Positions 37,713 to 47,789 of a stretch of 64,000 bases of DNA are shown here, one piece after another. The notes below the pieces were generated by a model. It saw only the letters and a list, made by a program, of their open reading frames with translations. It made no database searches and was not told the origin of the DNA. Position numbers and translations under genes: made by a program. The number at the start of each line of letters is the position of its first letter. Position 1 is the stretch's first letter. The DNA is from Nitzschia sp. DOCU1 (lineage: Eukaryota > Bacillariophyta > Bacillariophyceae > Bacillariales > Bacillariaceae). The DNA lies in assembly GCA_951394045.1 (NCBI GenBank), contig OX595985.1:2914001-2978000 (forward strand), given 5' to 3'.

Positions 37713-39230
37713 ATGACATCCGAGGACTACAAGATCTTTGCAGCTTCCGCAGCCACCGAAGAGGAGGAAAGACGGGCCAAACTGGGCATTATGGAAGACG
37801 GAACCAAGGCAGTCAAAGTCCCGAAAAGGGTGTGGCGCCCACAGGTCAAGAACACATACGAAGAACCCGCGTTCGAAGACCTCGCCGCCTCGATGGACTG
37901 GCTATTCGAAGACAACGGAAAAGTGGTAGCAAAGCAGAAAGCCGGCCCACCACCACGCGAAGACGTCATAATCTTCGACCCCACAGAACACCAAGAACAA
38001 CTCGACAAAAGCATCCAATGGAGGGATTGCCCCAGCGACATGCACGCCCCCATCGAGGCCATCATAAAAGAATTTTGGGATGTATTCGACACCAACGGAA
38101 TGCAGCGGCACATCCTAGGCTACGAATTCAACGTCGACACAGCCACAACGCAACCGGTATGCTGCAAGCAACCAAGATACGGACCACACGAATCGTTCCA
38201 AATCACCAAGCTGGCAAAAGCATTAGAAGACAAGGGCTTAATTGAAGACGACGAAGGACCGTGGGGAGCCTTGGTGGTCCTAGCCTCGAAGCCAAACCAA
38301 GGCCACGTACACTGGTCAGAATACATCTTCCGACTCTGCGTATCATACCGCAACCTAAACCAAATCACAAGACCGTTCAACTGCTTCATCTTAAGATGCG
38401 ACGACGCTGTGGAAAGCATTGGCGATTCCAATTGCTTCCTCACGCTCGACTTGGACGTGGGCTATTGGCAAGTCAAGGTACATGACGAGGCAAAAGAGAA
38501 ACTGGCATTCTTCGTCCCAGAAGGAAAGAAACACTGGCGGGTCATGCCAATGGGAATTCTAAACGCGCACGCATTCTTCGTCGCGATGTCAACAGATTTC
38601 AAACGAGAATGGACCGAACGATTTCGATCCGACCCAGCGAGAGCAATAGAGGCACTACTGACAACGATGGATAGGTACAAATCGTTCGTCAAAGCCCAGG
38701 GCAGGGAAGAGAAGATGGCAGAAATCAAGGCAACCATAGGAAAGGCAGCCCACGAAGGCAACCCAGACAGCAAGGTCATCGTCGACGACGTGATGGTGCA
38801 CGACAACAACCCCATCACCCTGTTAGCATACTTCGTAAGCATGCTCGAAATCTACAAGAAGTACCGAGTCACCATCAACCTGAGGAAGACGCGGTTTTTC
38901 CCGAGCCGAGCCGAATTCGTCGGAATAGACGTACTACCAGGAGGGAACTCCCCTGCCAAGTCCAAGTACGATACGATCCACCGAATGCCGCTCCCCAAGA
39001 CCTTCTCAGACATCCGCATGGTTATCGGATGCATCAGCTTTTATTCAAGTTGGATTCCACACTACGAGATGGAAGTGGCACCTTTCAGAGAACTCATCAA
39101 ACAAGAACCGATCACAAGCGCGGACCCCGAGGCATCCGAGAAGATATTACAAGGATTATGGACGGCAGAGCACACGGCTAAGTTCGAGGACCTAAAGCAG
39201 GCAATCATCAAAGGGCCGGTACTACAATGA
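37713..39230 (+). CDS. Element E reverse transcriptase
   Basis: The 505-residue frame holds gypsy-type RT: YEFNVDTATTQPV, LTLDLDVGYWQVKVH (first catalytic Asp), WRVMPMGILNAHAFF, VIVDDVMVHDN (catalytic VDD in place of the usual YxDD), and YRVTINLRKTRFF. About 60 residues rich in charge lie between the PMG block and the VDD block, longer than usual. It ends with TGA at 39228-39230; the RNase H continues directly in the same frame (AGSKRRFFAKTDWSKIGMGA), so the stop is probably a mutation or is read through. It lies 102 bp after Gag, in another frame. Confidence 0.8.
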   Translation: MTSEDYKIFAASAATEEEERRAKLGIMEDGTKAVKVPKRVWRPQVKNTYEEPAFEDLAASMDWLFEDNGKVVAKQKAGPPPREDVIIFDPTEHQEQLDKSIQWRDCPSDMHAPIEAIIKEFWDVFDTNGMQRHILGYEFNVDTATTQPVCCKQPRYGPHESFQITKLAKALEDKGLIEDDEGPWGALVVLASKPNQGHVHWSEYIFRLCVSYRNLNQITRPFNCFILRCDDAVESIGDSNCFLTLDLDVGYWQVKVHDEAKEKLAFFVPEGKKHWRVMPMGILNAHAFFVAMSTDFKREWTERFRSDPARAIEALLTTMDRYKSFVKAQGREEKMAEIKATIGKAAHEGNPDSKVIVDDVMVHDNNPITLLAYFVSMLEIYKKYRVTINLRKTRFFPSRAEFVGIDVLPGGNSPAKSKYDTIHRMPLPKTFSDIRMVIGCISFYSSWIPHYEMEVAPFRELIKQEPITSADPEASEKILQGLWTAEHTAKFEDLKQAIIKGPVLQ

Positions 39231-42200
39231 GCCGGTTCCAAACGAAGATTCTTCGCCAAGACGGATTGGTCCAAGATAGGGATGGGCGCGGTCTTGTGCC
39301 AAGCCGACATCAGCGAAGAGGCCGAAGAAGCGCTGCTGAAGGAAATCGAAGGAGAAAAGTGCGAATTCGACAAGACACTAGGAGGACTACGACTCCGCCC
39401 AATTGACTTCATCTCAAGGACCTGCAAAGGGACCGAATGCAATTACCATTCCTACGTCAGCGAGGCAGCATGCGGACGATGGGCGTTCCAGAAGTTTCGC
39501 AAGTGGCTGCAAGGCGCGGAATTCACTTGGATCACAGACTGCAGTGGACTCACGAAATTCTTCGAAGCCGACGCAGACATAACGAGCACCACGCAACGAT
39601 GGCGACTCGAGCTGCTTCGATACAACTTCACCATCGTACATCGACCAGGACGAATGCTCATAGAATGCGACCTCCTATCAAGATACGAGTCGGTGGTAGC
39701 AGATTGGAGAGAAACGACGGAACAAACAATGGAGCAGCCGATGCTGGCAGCGTTCCGGAGAACCACGAAGACACCGCCACCCCCGCCATTCGTCAACAAC
39801 AACCCTACAGTTGTTGGCCCACACACGACACTGCGAACAGCATTAGCGAAGGCGGAGGACAAGGCACGGGCAACCTGGATCATCGGAGCAGGATTGCAAA
39901 TGGCCACGACAGCTATGGAAAGACTGGGCCACGAGGCCATGGTCACATTGAAGACGGACGAAGATAAGTACTGGAACGACAAGACGGACTGCCCAAACGT
40001 CGAGGAAGCAGCCAGGCGAATAGCCAACAACGAAACATCGCCACCAGTCGAATGGTTGTTCGTCACGCGAGCGGACGACATCAAGTCCAACGGACAACAT
40101 CAGGCTTTGGAAAGAATCATCGACGCGGCAGCGGCCAACGGACTAAGGGCAGCCACGATGATTTGGTCCAAGACAAGCGCCAACAAAGGAAACCGCAGCC
40201 GCTGGAGAAAGACACTAGAGGCAAAGGGACTCACCGTCACCACATTCGAATTTCGAGGAGAGGATTGTGGAGCCCCCATGGAGTCCCAGCACTACGGCAT
40301 CATAGCAACTACGGAGTCGGCAGCCGGATTCTTAGAAGCCACCATAAAACAACAACCGGCCGAGGAAGAAAGGAGACTGGAGGACGTCCTGGATCTCCCC
40401 AAAGACAGCTACAGCGACTACATCAACGTCGCACCCATCCAATCGAAGACACCGGGAGCAAGGACGGTAGACGTTTCGTCCGACGGATCCCCAACTACAA
40501 GGACCTTGTTCACACGGGAGGACAGAGCACCGAACCTATCAAAGGAAACGGAGATCATCGGAAGGGGCGAATTCCTGGTAGCAACCCAAGACGCGTGGGT
40601 ACCAACAAGAGTCCGAGCGATCCGACCCTGGGAAACCCTACAACTCGTAGGCATGAGCAGAGAAGAGGCAAGGGACCACCTACAAATCGAAGGCACCAAA
40701 TGGGAAAAGGAAAGGGTTAGAGTCCGAACGACAACACCAATCGAGGTATGGGAAACCGCGCTGACCCACGTCATAGCGGCGGAAGAGGCGTCCAACCACA
40801 CTACGAAACAAGAGCAGGAATTCCTGCAAGCCTACATGTCCCCACAGCTACGATCAATGGCATTCGGCAGAACCAACAGACATACCACGTGGCCACTACC
40901 AACGAGAGAGGTATGGGTCAGGGAGTTGCGAAATGATGTGGACACCGCACTGCTGATGGAAATGATCCTCGCCAAACAACGACTGTCGAGGAACCGACTA
41001 CAAGACACCAAATACTGGAAAGCATACGAAAAGGGGAGACTCTCGGTCGAAGACGGTGTCCTCTACGAATACGAAGAACCCAAGGCGATGAACATACGGC
41101 AACTACGAAGAGCCGTTGTACCGCTAAGGCTACGAGACGTCATCATAGCAGGATATCATTCCACGCCTCTGGCAGGACACATGTCCAGCACCAAGACCAT
41201 CTACAGAATCTCGGCAAGGTATTGGTGGCCGCAAATGGCAACGGAAATCGACAAAGCCGTATCAGGATGCGGTATCTGCAGAGTGGCGAACTCAACAAGC
41301 CACAAGGAGCAGAAAATACTACAAGCACTCGAAATGGACGTTCGACGTTTGCGGAATGGACGTATGGGTACCGGGCACCACGAAGCCAACAGACACCAAT
41401 GCTTCAAGAGTCAAAAGAGCCAGAGTCGAACAGAAGGCAGCACTGACATACTTGTGCGTCTCAACAGGAATGGCCACTACAGCATTCATGAACAAGGTCG
41501 ACTCGGACACGGCAGCGAGACTAGCCTTTGGACAGTTCTTCGTACCTCGAGGCATGCCGAAGCTAATCATGCTGGACGAGGGCAGCGAATTCAAAAGCGT
41601 GCTGATAACGATGTGCGACCGATTAGGGATAAATCACTACGTGGTCAGCCCGGAAAACCACGACGGAATCATCAACGAAAGATTCCACAGGTACCTAAAC
41701 AAGGTACAAAAGATAGGAGCGACGGATCTGCAAACGTACGAAGAGTGGGCCATGAACACTCTATTGGCCACGTACGCCTGGAATGCATCGCCGATAGCCG
41801 GGACAGATATCCAGAGAGCCTTCGCCGCGGTCGCAAGGCATTTCAACTTCCCTCTGGACACGGCACCAGAAGAACTAGCAATCACTCGGATCCACACTGA
41901 AGGCACCAACGTTGCACAAAGGACGGACGCCATGTTCCCACTCTGGTGGAGACAAAAGGAACTGATGAAGATCCTCAACGAAAGCAGAAGGAAGTACCAC
42001 CGAGACCTGAAGAACGGAAAAAGAAACAAGAGGACATTCGAAGTCGGCGACATCGTGGCAGTCCGCAAGCAAGTAAAGTCCAAAGCATCCATAGGCGCAC
42101 CGGCGAAGCTCACGATAAAGTCCAAAGGCCCCTACCGAGTCATTGGCAAAGAATCGGACGAGTCTTACAGACTGCAGAAGATCCCGGCAACGAGCAGGAT

Positions 42201-43146
42201 TACCAGAGCAACGGGCCGAACGATCAAAGAGGCATCGTTCCGAATGGAAAAGTTGCCATCGCATTTGGTGGTCCACCGCCGAGTCGACACTCCCGACACC
42301 AGACTAGCGAAGATGAGACAAACGCTAGCCCACAATCCGCTCGAAGCCAGCCTAGGAATCCCGGACTTCGGAAGGTACGCGAAAGCAACGCCGGACAAAG
42401 CTTACGCATTCGAAAAACTGGCGGACTTATGGCCCGAGACGGAAGCCCAAGAGGATTCGTCGGACGAAGAAGAGGAAGCACAAATCAACCAAGCGGAAGC
42501 GATCATGGACCAACAAGAAGCAGAGGAGGAAGCAGCTCGAGGACAAGGACGAAGGGTGACCTTCCAAGTCCAGGAGCAAATGACAACCAAGACCGAACTG
42601 GGACTCCTCAAGCGGAGGATCGACAAGTCCCAAGACAAGCTGTTCCTGATCGCCTACAAGGAAGAAGGAGACCCGAAAGGACAGTGGTTCCTCGTCCAGG
42701 TCGACGAAGAAGCAACGAGCAACAGCTTGGCGCGGCGAAAAGGGCAGTACCACTGCAAATGGTATTTCACCCACCCGGGTGACGCGAAGAAGAAGTGGGT
42801 GAGGGACTGCAGGTTCTGGCCACTCATCAGGGAACTCAACGAAGACGAGTTGATGGGGATGATCGTCCCGACCAACCCAAACAAGGTCGAGACCCTGCTA
42901 CTCAAAAAGGGGCACAGGTACGCCTGGTACCAAAAAGAGGCGAACCTCGCAGAGGACGCCATGGTCGGGCCATTCGACTTCGGCCCGAGGCAGGCACACA
43001 CTGCCGACTACCGTCTGGGCAAAGCTCCGAGCGGCAGCGGCGGCCATGGTAGGCCACGACGTCGATGTTTCACAAATCGACAAGGTGGTCCCACACAAAG
43101 AGGGACGAAGAAAGAGGGGATGAAGGAGACGAAGAAGACGCAATAG
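39231..43146 (+). pseudogene. Element E RNase H, methyltransferase-like region and integrase
   Basis: RNase H: FFAKTDWSKIGMGAVLCQ, EAACGRWAFQKFRKWL, ITDCSGLTKFFE. About 39870-40660 adds about 270 residues resembling a degenerate C5 cytosine methyltransferase: WIIGAGLQMATTAMERLG (motif I-like), a TLKTDEDKYW acidic turn, TLEAKGLTVTTFEFRGEDCG, and RPWETLQLVGMS (motif IX/X-like), but no PCQ or ENV. Integrase follows with an H2C2 finger (HSTPLAGH ... CGICRVA). A 1-nt loss near 41331 shifts to the core frame: CGMDVWVPG, MLDEGSEF, GIINERFHR (D, D, E). The C-terminus has an acidic stretch and a RKGQYHCKWYF-ECRFWP-like module (here RDCRFWPLIREL). Confidence 0.7.
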
Positions 43147-43374
43147 TCCAAAGACCAAGGAGGGAGAAACAGAGAACGAACGGGACGAAGAAGACGAAAT
43201 AACCCAAGGACCCCGAAATGGCTCCGGAGAGGGCACGCTCGAAGGGCACAGGTGAGGGAATATAGCCCCAAGCGCGCGGCAAGCACAAGAAGAAAAAACG
43301 GCCGAATACACAACGGTCGGGCACGGCAAAACGAAAGCTGCCACCATCGATGACAAATCGCAACAACAACTACC

Positions 43375-43818
43375 ATGGGCGACGAAGCGGACGACAGCGA
43401 GAGCAGCAGAGACAACAGAGACCCCGAGGACCAACGCCTCTGGGTACAACTTGATCGAGAGCGCGCGGCCCGCCACAACGGGGACATGGCGCTGCTGCTG
43501 GCACGAGTGTTCCTGCACTTCATAACACAACGAGAGGAATTCGACGAGCTGGCCAACGCCCTGGAGTGGCACAGCCACGCCGAGGAATACACTACGACGG
43601 TAACACGCATCAGGGAAGCGATGGCAAGACAACAGGCCGTCCTACAGGAACTTTCCCCACACCTCGCACGAATGAACTACTCAAACGTCCCGACGGACAG
43701 GACGATGACAGTGGGACAACGCATATTACTGTGCGGAGAGTGTCCGTGCCCAGCCATGAGGACAAGGAGCCAGAGAACGTGGGACGAGGCGGTGGAACGC
43801 CGAGCCGTCGTGACATGA
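43375..43818 (+). CDS. Small downstream ORF of element E, unknown
   Basis: 147 residues starting MGDEADDSESSRDNRDPEDQ, with an acidic start, a helical middle (LLLARVFLHFITQREEFDEL) and a CGECPCP cluster near the C-terminus. I do not recognise a family. It has the GC-rich codon use of element E, lies about 230 bp after the integrase stop, and may be an accessory ORF of the element. It could also be a chance frame. Confidence 0.35.
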   Translation: MGDEADDSESSRDNRDPEDQRLWVQLDRERAARHNGDMALLLARVFLHFITQREEFDELANALEWHSHAEEYTTTVTRIREAMARQQAVLQELSPHLARMNYSNVPTDRTMTVGQRILLCGECPCPAMRTRSQRTWDEAVERRAVVT

Positions 43819-43973
43819 ATATATTCGAACGGGGTAGATTACACTACGGATTCCGGCCGCCAAGGATTCGCTGCATATGACGACGTGCGGCCACTGTACG
43901 ACGGGGTCCCTTGAGAATGAGGAAATCGGCCGTGCACGACAGGACAGCACACAGGCGCCGGGAAGACGAAAAC

Positions 43974-44067
43974 AGGAGAACGGGGACGACGCTGCAAGAA
44001 CAGTCTAAGGACTATAAAATAGGAGAACAGGGACGACGCAGCAAGAACAGTCCAAGGACTATAAAAT
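43974..44067 (+). repeat. Tandem 47-bp duplication with TATAAAAT
   Basis: Two adjacent 47-bp units (43974-44020, 44021-44067), both ending GGACTATAAAAT and differing at three or four positions. They lie just after element E's coding region and could be core-promoter sequence of an LTR. Confidence 0.85.
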
Positions 44068-44929
44068 AGGGAAAAACTTCACACCAATCCATCATACGAC
44101 GGGGACGAGAGCAGCAAACACGGGTACGATGTAGCAAGACAAACGACAACAGGGTACAGAGGCAAGGAGAACGCGCACGACCCAACAACACGGAGAACCA
44201 CCTAGGAAAACACGCAACAATGTCGGCGGTCTCGGCGCACTAAGAGTCGGACTGTGAATACCATAAATATTACGTCTTTTGCCAGATGCAAAATCCCGAT
44301 TACAAATATCGCATTTACGGTTTCCAACGGTCACTCACCGCTTTTAAAATACTAGAGTAATACCAAAACTCCTATGTAAAATAACCCCTGCTACAAATTT
44401 AGAGAGCTGGCATATACCACCAGGTAATCCTTACTAATCTCGTTTTGTTTTCGGCTCCCGACTCCCGGGTCCCCTACCCCGTGAGGCTCATTCTTTACGT
44501 GCGGACTTTTGGTCCGCAACGACCGTTATCGCAGTTTTCCCGCCCAAAAGTGTGGACTTTTCGGTCCGCAAGTGCTAACGAAAATATTGCGGACTCTTTT
44601 TGTCCGCAATGATTGAATCCATCGACTCTTAGAAATGAATCAATGGACTCTAGCTGACCCTCCGGATTTTACATCGCCCCGCCTGTATGGACGTCCATCC
44701 GGCAGGCGAACACTACAGTCGCCGGCCCTCCCATCTAAACTTTTCGAAATTTCACGCCAGCCCCCCTAAGCACTTTAATGCGATTCAGGTACCAGACGCG
44801 TCGTTAAGTTGGTTCCTGAATCTCTAAATATGACATGTTTAAGCAGTGCTAGCATAATTGGGTCACCTACATTAGACGCACCAGAAAATGGTGATGGCAC
44901 TCATCAAGTCCATGTTTCGAGAGTTCATT
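44068..44929. other. Non-coding region with three hairpins
   Basis: No gene recognised. Three related stem-loops are spaced about 45 bp apart: 44501-44517 (GCGGAC/GTCCGC), 44551-44570 (TGTGGAC/GTCCGCA), and 44586-44610 (ATTGCGGAC/GTCCGCAAT, 9 perfect pairs). All have T-rich loops. Confidence 0.7.
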
Positions 44930-45147
44930 GGGACGTATTTACAACACGAAAACGGGTATTAGCTCATGGTTTTGTATGAACTATTGGGCAATTACTGATG
45001 TTTCGATGAAGGCCTTTTTTTCAGTCATTCCGCTTCATAACACGGCGTATCGTGGGGCAAATTTCCGTGTTATTTCCCGCGTTGATGGTTTGGAGAATTC
45101 TTGGAATTGTATTCGCAAAGGGAAACGGGGTATTAACGTTTGGTTTT

Positions 45148-45164
45148 GTACCGTGGAATAGTAT
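45148..45164. repeat. 17-bp target-site duplication (left) of the LINE
   Basis: GTACCGTGGAATAGTAT at 45148-45164 is repeated exactly at 47005-47021, on either side of the minus-strand LINE. Length and asymmetry are typical of target-primed reverse transcription. Confidence 0.9.
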
Positions 45165-45180
45165 CAATATCAATTTTATA

Positions 45181-45345
45181 TCTTATTATAGTGGTGCGCG
45201 AAGCGCAGCCACTTGGGAGCTACACTAGTGTAACACCGAGTAGGGTCGGAGGGGAGAGAGAGGGTAGCCCCCTCTAAAGCATTGTTGGCTGGGAAGTGGG
45301 AGATTGTTATCCGGGATGGAGGGGGAAAGGGGGCAGCCCCCTTTC
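45181..45345 (-). other. LINE 3' UTR hairpins
   Basis: Inverted repeats: GTGGTGCGC-GAA-GCGCAGCCAC type near 45191-45213, GAGGGTAGCCCCCTC near 45262-45276, and AAAGGGGGC-A-GCCCCCTTT near 45326-45344 (nine perfect pairs). They lie between the LINE stop and its tail. Confidence 0.6.
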
Positions 45346-45366
45346 AATTTAGGGTCGTTGGGAAAT

Positions 45367-47003
45367 TTAAGAAGGGGAGAAGAAATCTCGAATGGATTGC
45401 TGTCCTGTTGCGTCTGGTCGCCATTTGGAATGCTTGTGTGGAAATTGCCCCTCTGCCAAAGTTGTGGTCGGATCAGTTAGGGTAGCCAATGAGATCGTAT
45501 AATGTGTGAAGCCAATGTAGGTAAGAAGGGACGGAGTGTTTTTGTCTCGTTTGCAGGCGTTACGCATGCTGGCTGCAATTGCTGGCTGGTAGGTGCGGAG
45601 ATAGGTGGCAAGTTGGTTCGTTGAGGCAGTATCAAGGAATCCTTCCAGGTCTGGCTGAAAGTATTTTTCTCGGTGTTCAAAGAGTACCTTCGGTCGTTGT
45701 TGGTGGATGAGTCGAACCCGGGTGACCAATTCCAGACGTTTAGCAGGGGACGCAATGGCGAGGTCGCGAGCGTGAATATCATCCAGGTGTTGTTGCCAAA
45801 GGGTGCTAAGCTCGCGCCATACAGTTATGATCAATCCAGAGAGAAATAGGTTGGGGTCGGAGGAAGCCGTCGTAGTCGTTGTCGATGGATGATGGTCGAT
45901 ACATTCAATATAAAATTCAAGCTCGCTGCTGTCGGAGTCGGATATGTTCCCGTCGTCATCATACCGTTTGTTAAGTTGGTCCATGGCTTCGCGGTGGACG
46001 GTAATGTCGAGCAACTTGCGCCATTCTTGGGATAAGAATCCGCGGGGAAAGAGACGCCAACCAATCGCCTTTTGGGCGGGACCAAGGATCGGATGAAGTG
46101 GCGTTGGGTTACGGCCATATAACCATGATGACATCATGTCGCTATAAAGTTTGGTAAAAATTTCGGGGGCATGGTGGGTGGTGCAATAACGGCCGATTTC
46201 TTGAACGATTCGAAGGCGAAACGCGGCGGCAAGGGGTTGAGCACATAGCATGATATGGTCGAATGTTTCCGGGCACTTGCAATGTGGGCAATGATGATCA
46301 ACCCATGGCTCCATCTTAGCTTTTTGCGATTTCGTGGGGAGTTTGTCGTGAACAAGTTTAAGGCAGTGTACATCGGATGGAGAGTACGTTTTTGCCGCCG
46401 ATCTGAAGATTGACCAATCAATTGATTTCCTGGTGTCCACTGACCATGAATGTCGTTGCTCAAGATATGTGAAGTAGGCGGGCTCGGACGCCGCGCGGCG
46501 GATGGCGGCGACATGATGGCCATGGACGGAACGGCCATTCAAGTCAAAAATGCATCGTGTATGCGGGTACATGGGAGTCAACAAAGGATTAGGGGGATGG
46601 CCGATCATGGCGGAGGTAGCAAGTTCGTCAGCGCGGATGTTATATCGGGCGGCGGTGGTGAGTGGCCCTTTGGAGCGATCTTGGTGGCCCCTTACCCATT
46701 CGTATGTCATCTGATCGTGGTGAATATCGTCGTAGGATTTGTTGATTGCCTCGGTCAGGTCCCAGTCCGACGCTAATGTTGCGTTGGGGTAGACAACCTT
46801 GTACTGCTGGGTTCTGGCGGTATCGCGTTTGATAAGACCGGCGTTGTCGCTAACCGCACGGATTTTAAGATGTGAGGGAAGGGACTCGCCAGTATATTGG
46901 CAGACATGGTACAAAATGCGGAGACCGGACAGTTGGCCAGTGCCTTTGGCGCGAAAAGAGGAGGGCTCGCCGAAAGCAATACCCGAATTTTCGATCAGGG
47001 GGA
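45367..47003 (-). pseudogene. LINE ORF2 C-terminus: RNase H and zinc-finger tail
   Basis: The frame is open from the truncation point. RNase H is seen in SSFRAKGTGQLSGLRILYHV, AVSDNAGLIK and YEWVRGHQD; the catalytic Glu expected in SFRAE is Lys here, so it may be inactive. A zinc-binding tail of the LINE RVT type follows (CLKLVHDKLPTKSQKAKMEP and HHCPHCKCPETFDHIMLC), then about 250 residues of conserved-looking helical sequence to FFSPS at 45367. No frame breaks occur in this piece, so the insertion is fairly young. Confidence 0.8.
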
Positions 47004-47789
47004 TGTACCGTGGAATAGTATTTACAAAGGGAAATAGTGTATTAACGCGTGGTTTTATATGAACCGCTGGTTAATTACTGATGTTTCGAGGACACCTTTT
47101 TCGCCGTCATTCTGCTTCATAACACGGCGTATTGCGGGGCAAATTTCCGTGTTATTCCCCGCGTTGATGGTGTGGAGAATTGTTGGAATCGTATTCGCAA
47201 CGGGAAATGGGGTATTAACGTTTGGTTGCACACTAACTCTCAAAGGGAAACTGGGTATTAAGGCGTTATTTCCCGCGTTGATGGTTTGGGGAATTCGTGG
47301 AATCATATTTACCAAGAGAAATAGGGTATTACCGCGTGGGTTTATACTAACTGCCGGTTAATTACTGATGTTTCGACTTTTCACTCATTCCGCTTCATAA
47401 CACGGCGTATCGCGGGGCAAATTTCCGTGTTATTTCCTGCGTTGATGGTTTGGAGAATTCTTGGAATTGTATTTACATGGGGAAATAGGGTATTAACGCG
47501 TGGTTTGCTTGCAATTGTTGTGAGTAATGGGAAGATTTACATTGGCCGCCTTTGGTCGAGCAATAGAAACCATTTTCTGTTTTTGTATGTTGTTTTCATT
47601 GTCGCTCTATTTCTGTTTTTGCATGTAGTTGCTTTCATCCTTGCTCTGTTGTACAATTGCAACTGCCAGAGGTAATGATCCTTTTGGGAAAGGCTGTTAG
47701 AAAATCATTCTTTGCTAACAAGTTATACTACAATCAACAGTTCCTGGAATGGAATGTTCTCCGCTTGGAGTTTGGTTGTTGTTCGGACA

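Larger units (their letters stand above)
34707..44100 (+). mobile_element. Ty3/gypsy-like retrotransposon E with extra Pol domain
   Basis: Domain order is Gag (CCHC knuckle), protease, RT, RNase H, a 270-residue extra region, integrase with a long C-terminus, and a small downstream ORF. This is Ty3/gypsy order but sequence-divergent from A-D. I could not find a pair of LTRs; the left limit is where similarity to the 55163-55370 copy begins, and the right limit is arbitrary. Codon use is much more GC-rich than in A-D. Lesions: one frameshift in Gag, one TGA before RNase H, and one 1-nt loss before the integrase core. Confidence 0.75.
45165..47004 (-). mobile_element. 5'-truncated LINE inserted in the satellite
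   Basis: A 1.84-kb minus-strand LINE end flanked by a 17-bp duplication. The 3' end is A/T-rich (TATAATAAGATATAAAATTG in element orientation) with hairpins before it; the 5' end at 47004 starts inside RNase H, so endonuclease and RT are missing. Confidence 0.88.
44930..47510 (+). repeat. Roughly 200-bp satellite array, interrupted by a LINE
   Basis: Three to four imperfect copies share GGGTATTAACGCGTGG, AATTACTGATGTTTCGA, CATTCCGCTTCATAACACGG, CGTGTTATTTCCCGCG and GTTGATGGTTTGGAGAATTC in the same order. Copy 1 is at 44930-45147; the rest at 47022-47510 include one shortened unit near 47205-47330. The LINE at 45165-47004 splits the array. Short open frames within it are not genes. Confidence 0.8.

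Noticed and set aside
43070..43632. Long minus-strand frames opposite the end of element E (up to 244 codons)
   Set aside because: GC-rich antisense frames with Ser/Leu/Phe bias and no domain; they are shadows of the GC-rich coding strand.
47059..47361. A 100-codon frame with RRIAGQISVLFPALMVWRIVG repeats
   Set aside because: It is the translation of the satellite units, with the same phrase recurring at each copy, and no start or domain of its own.
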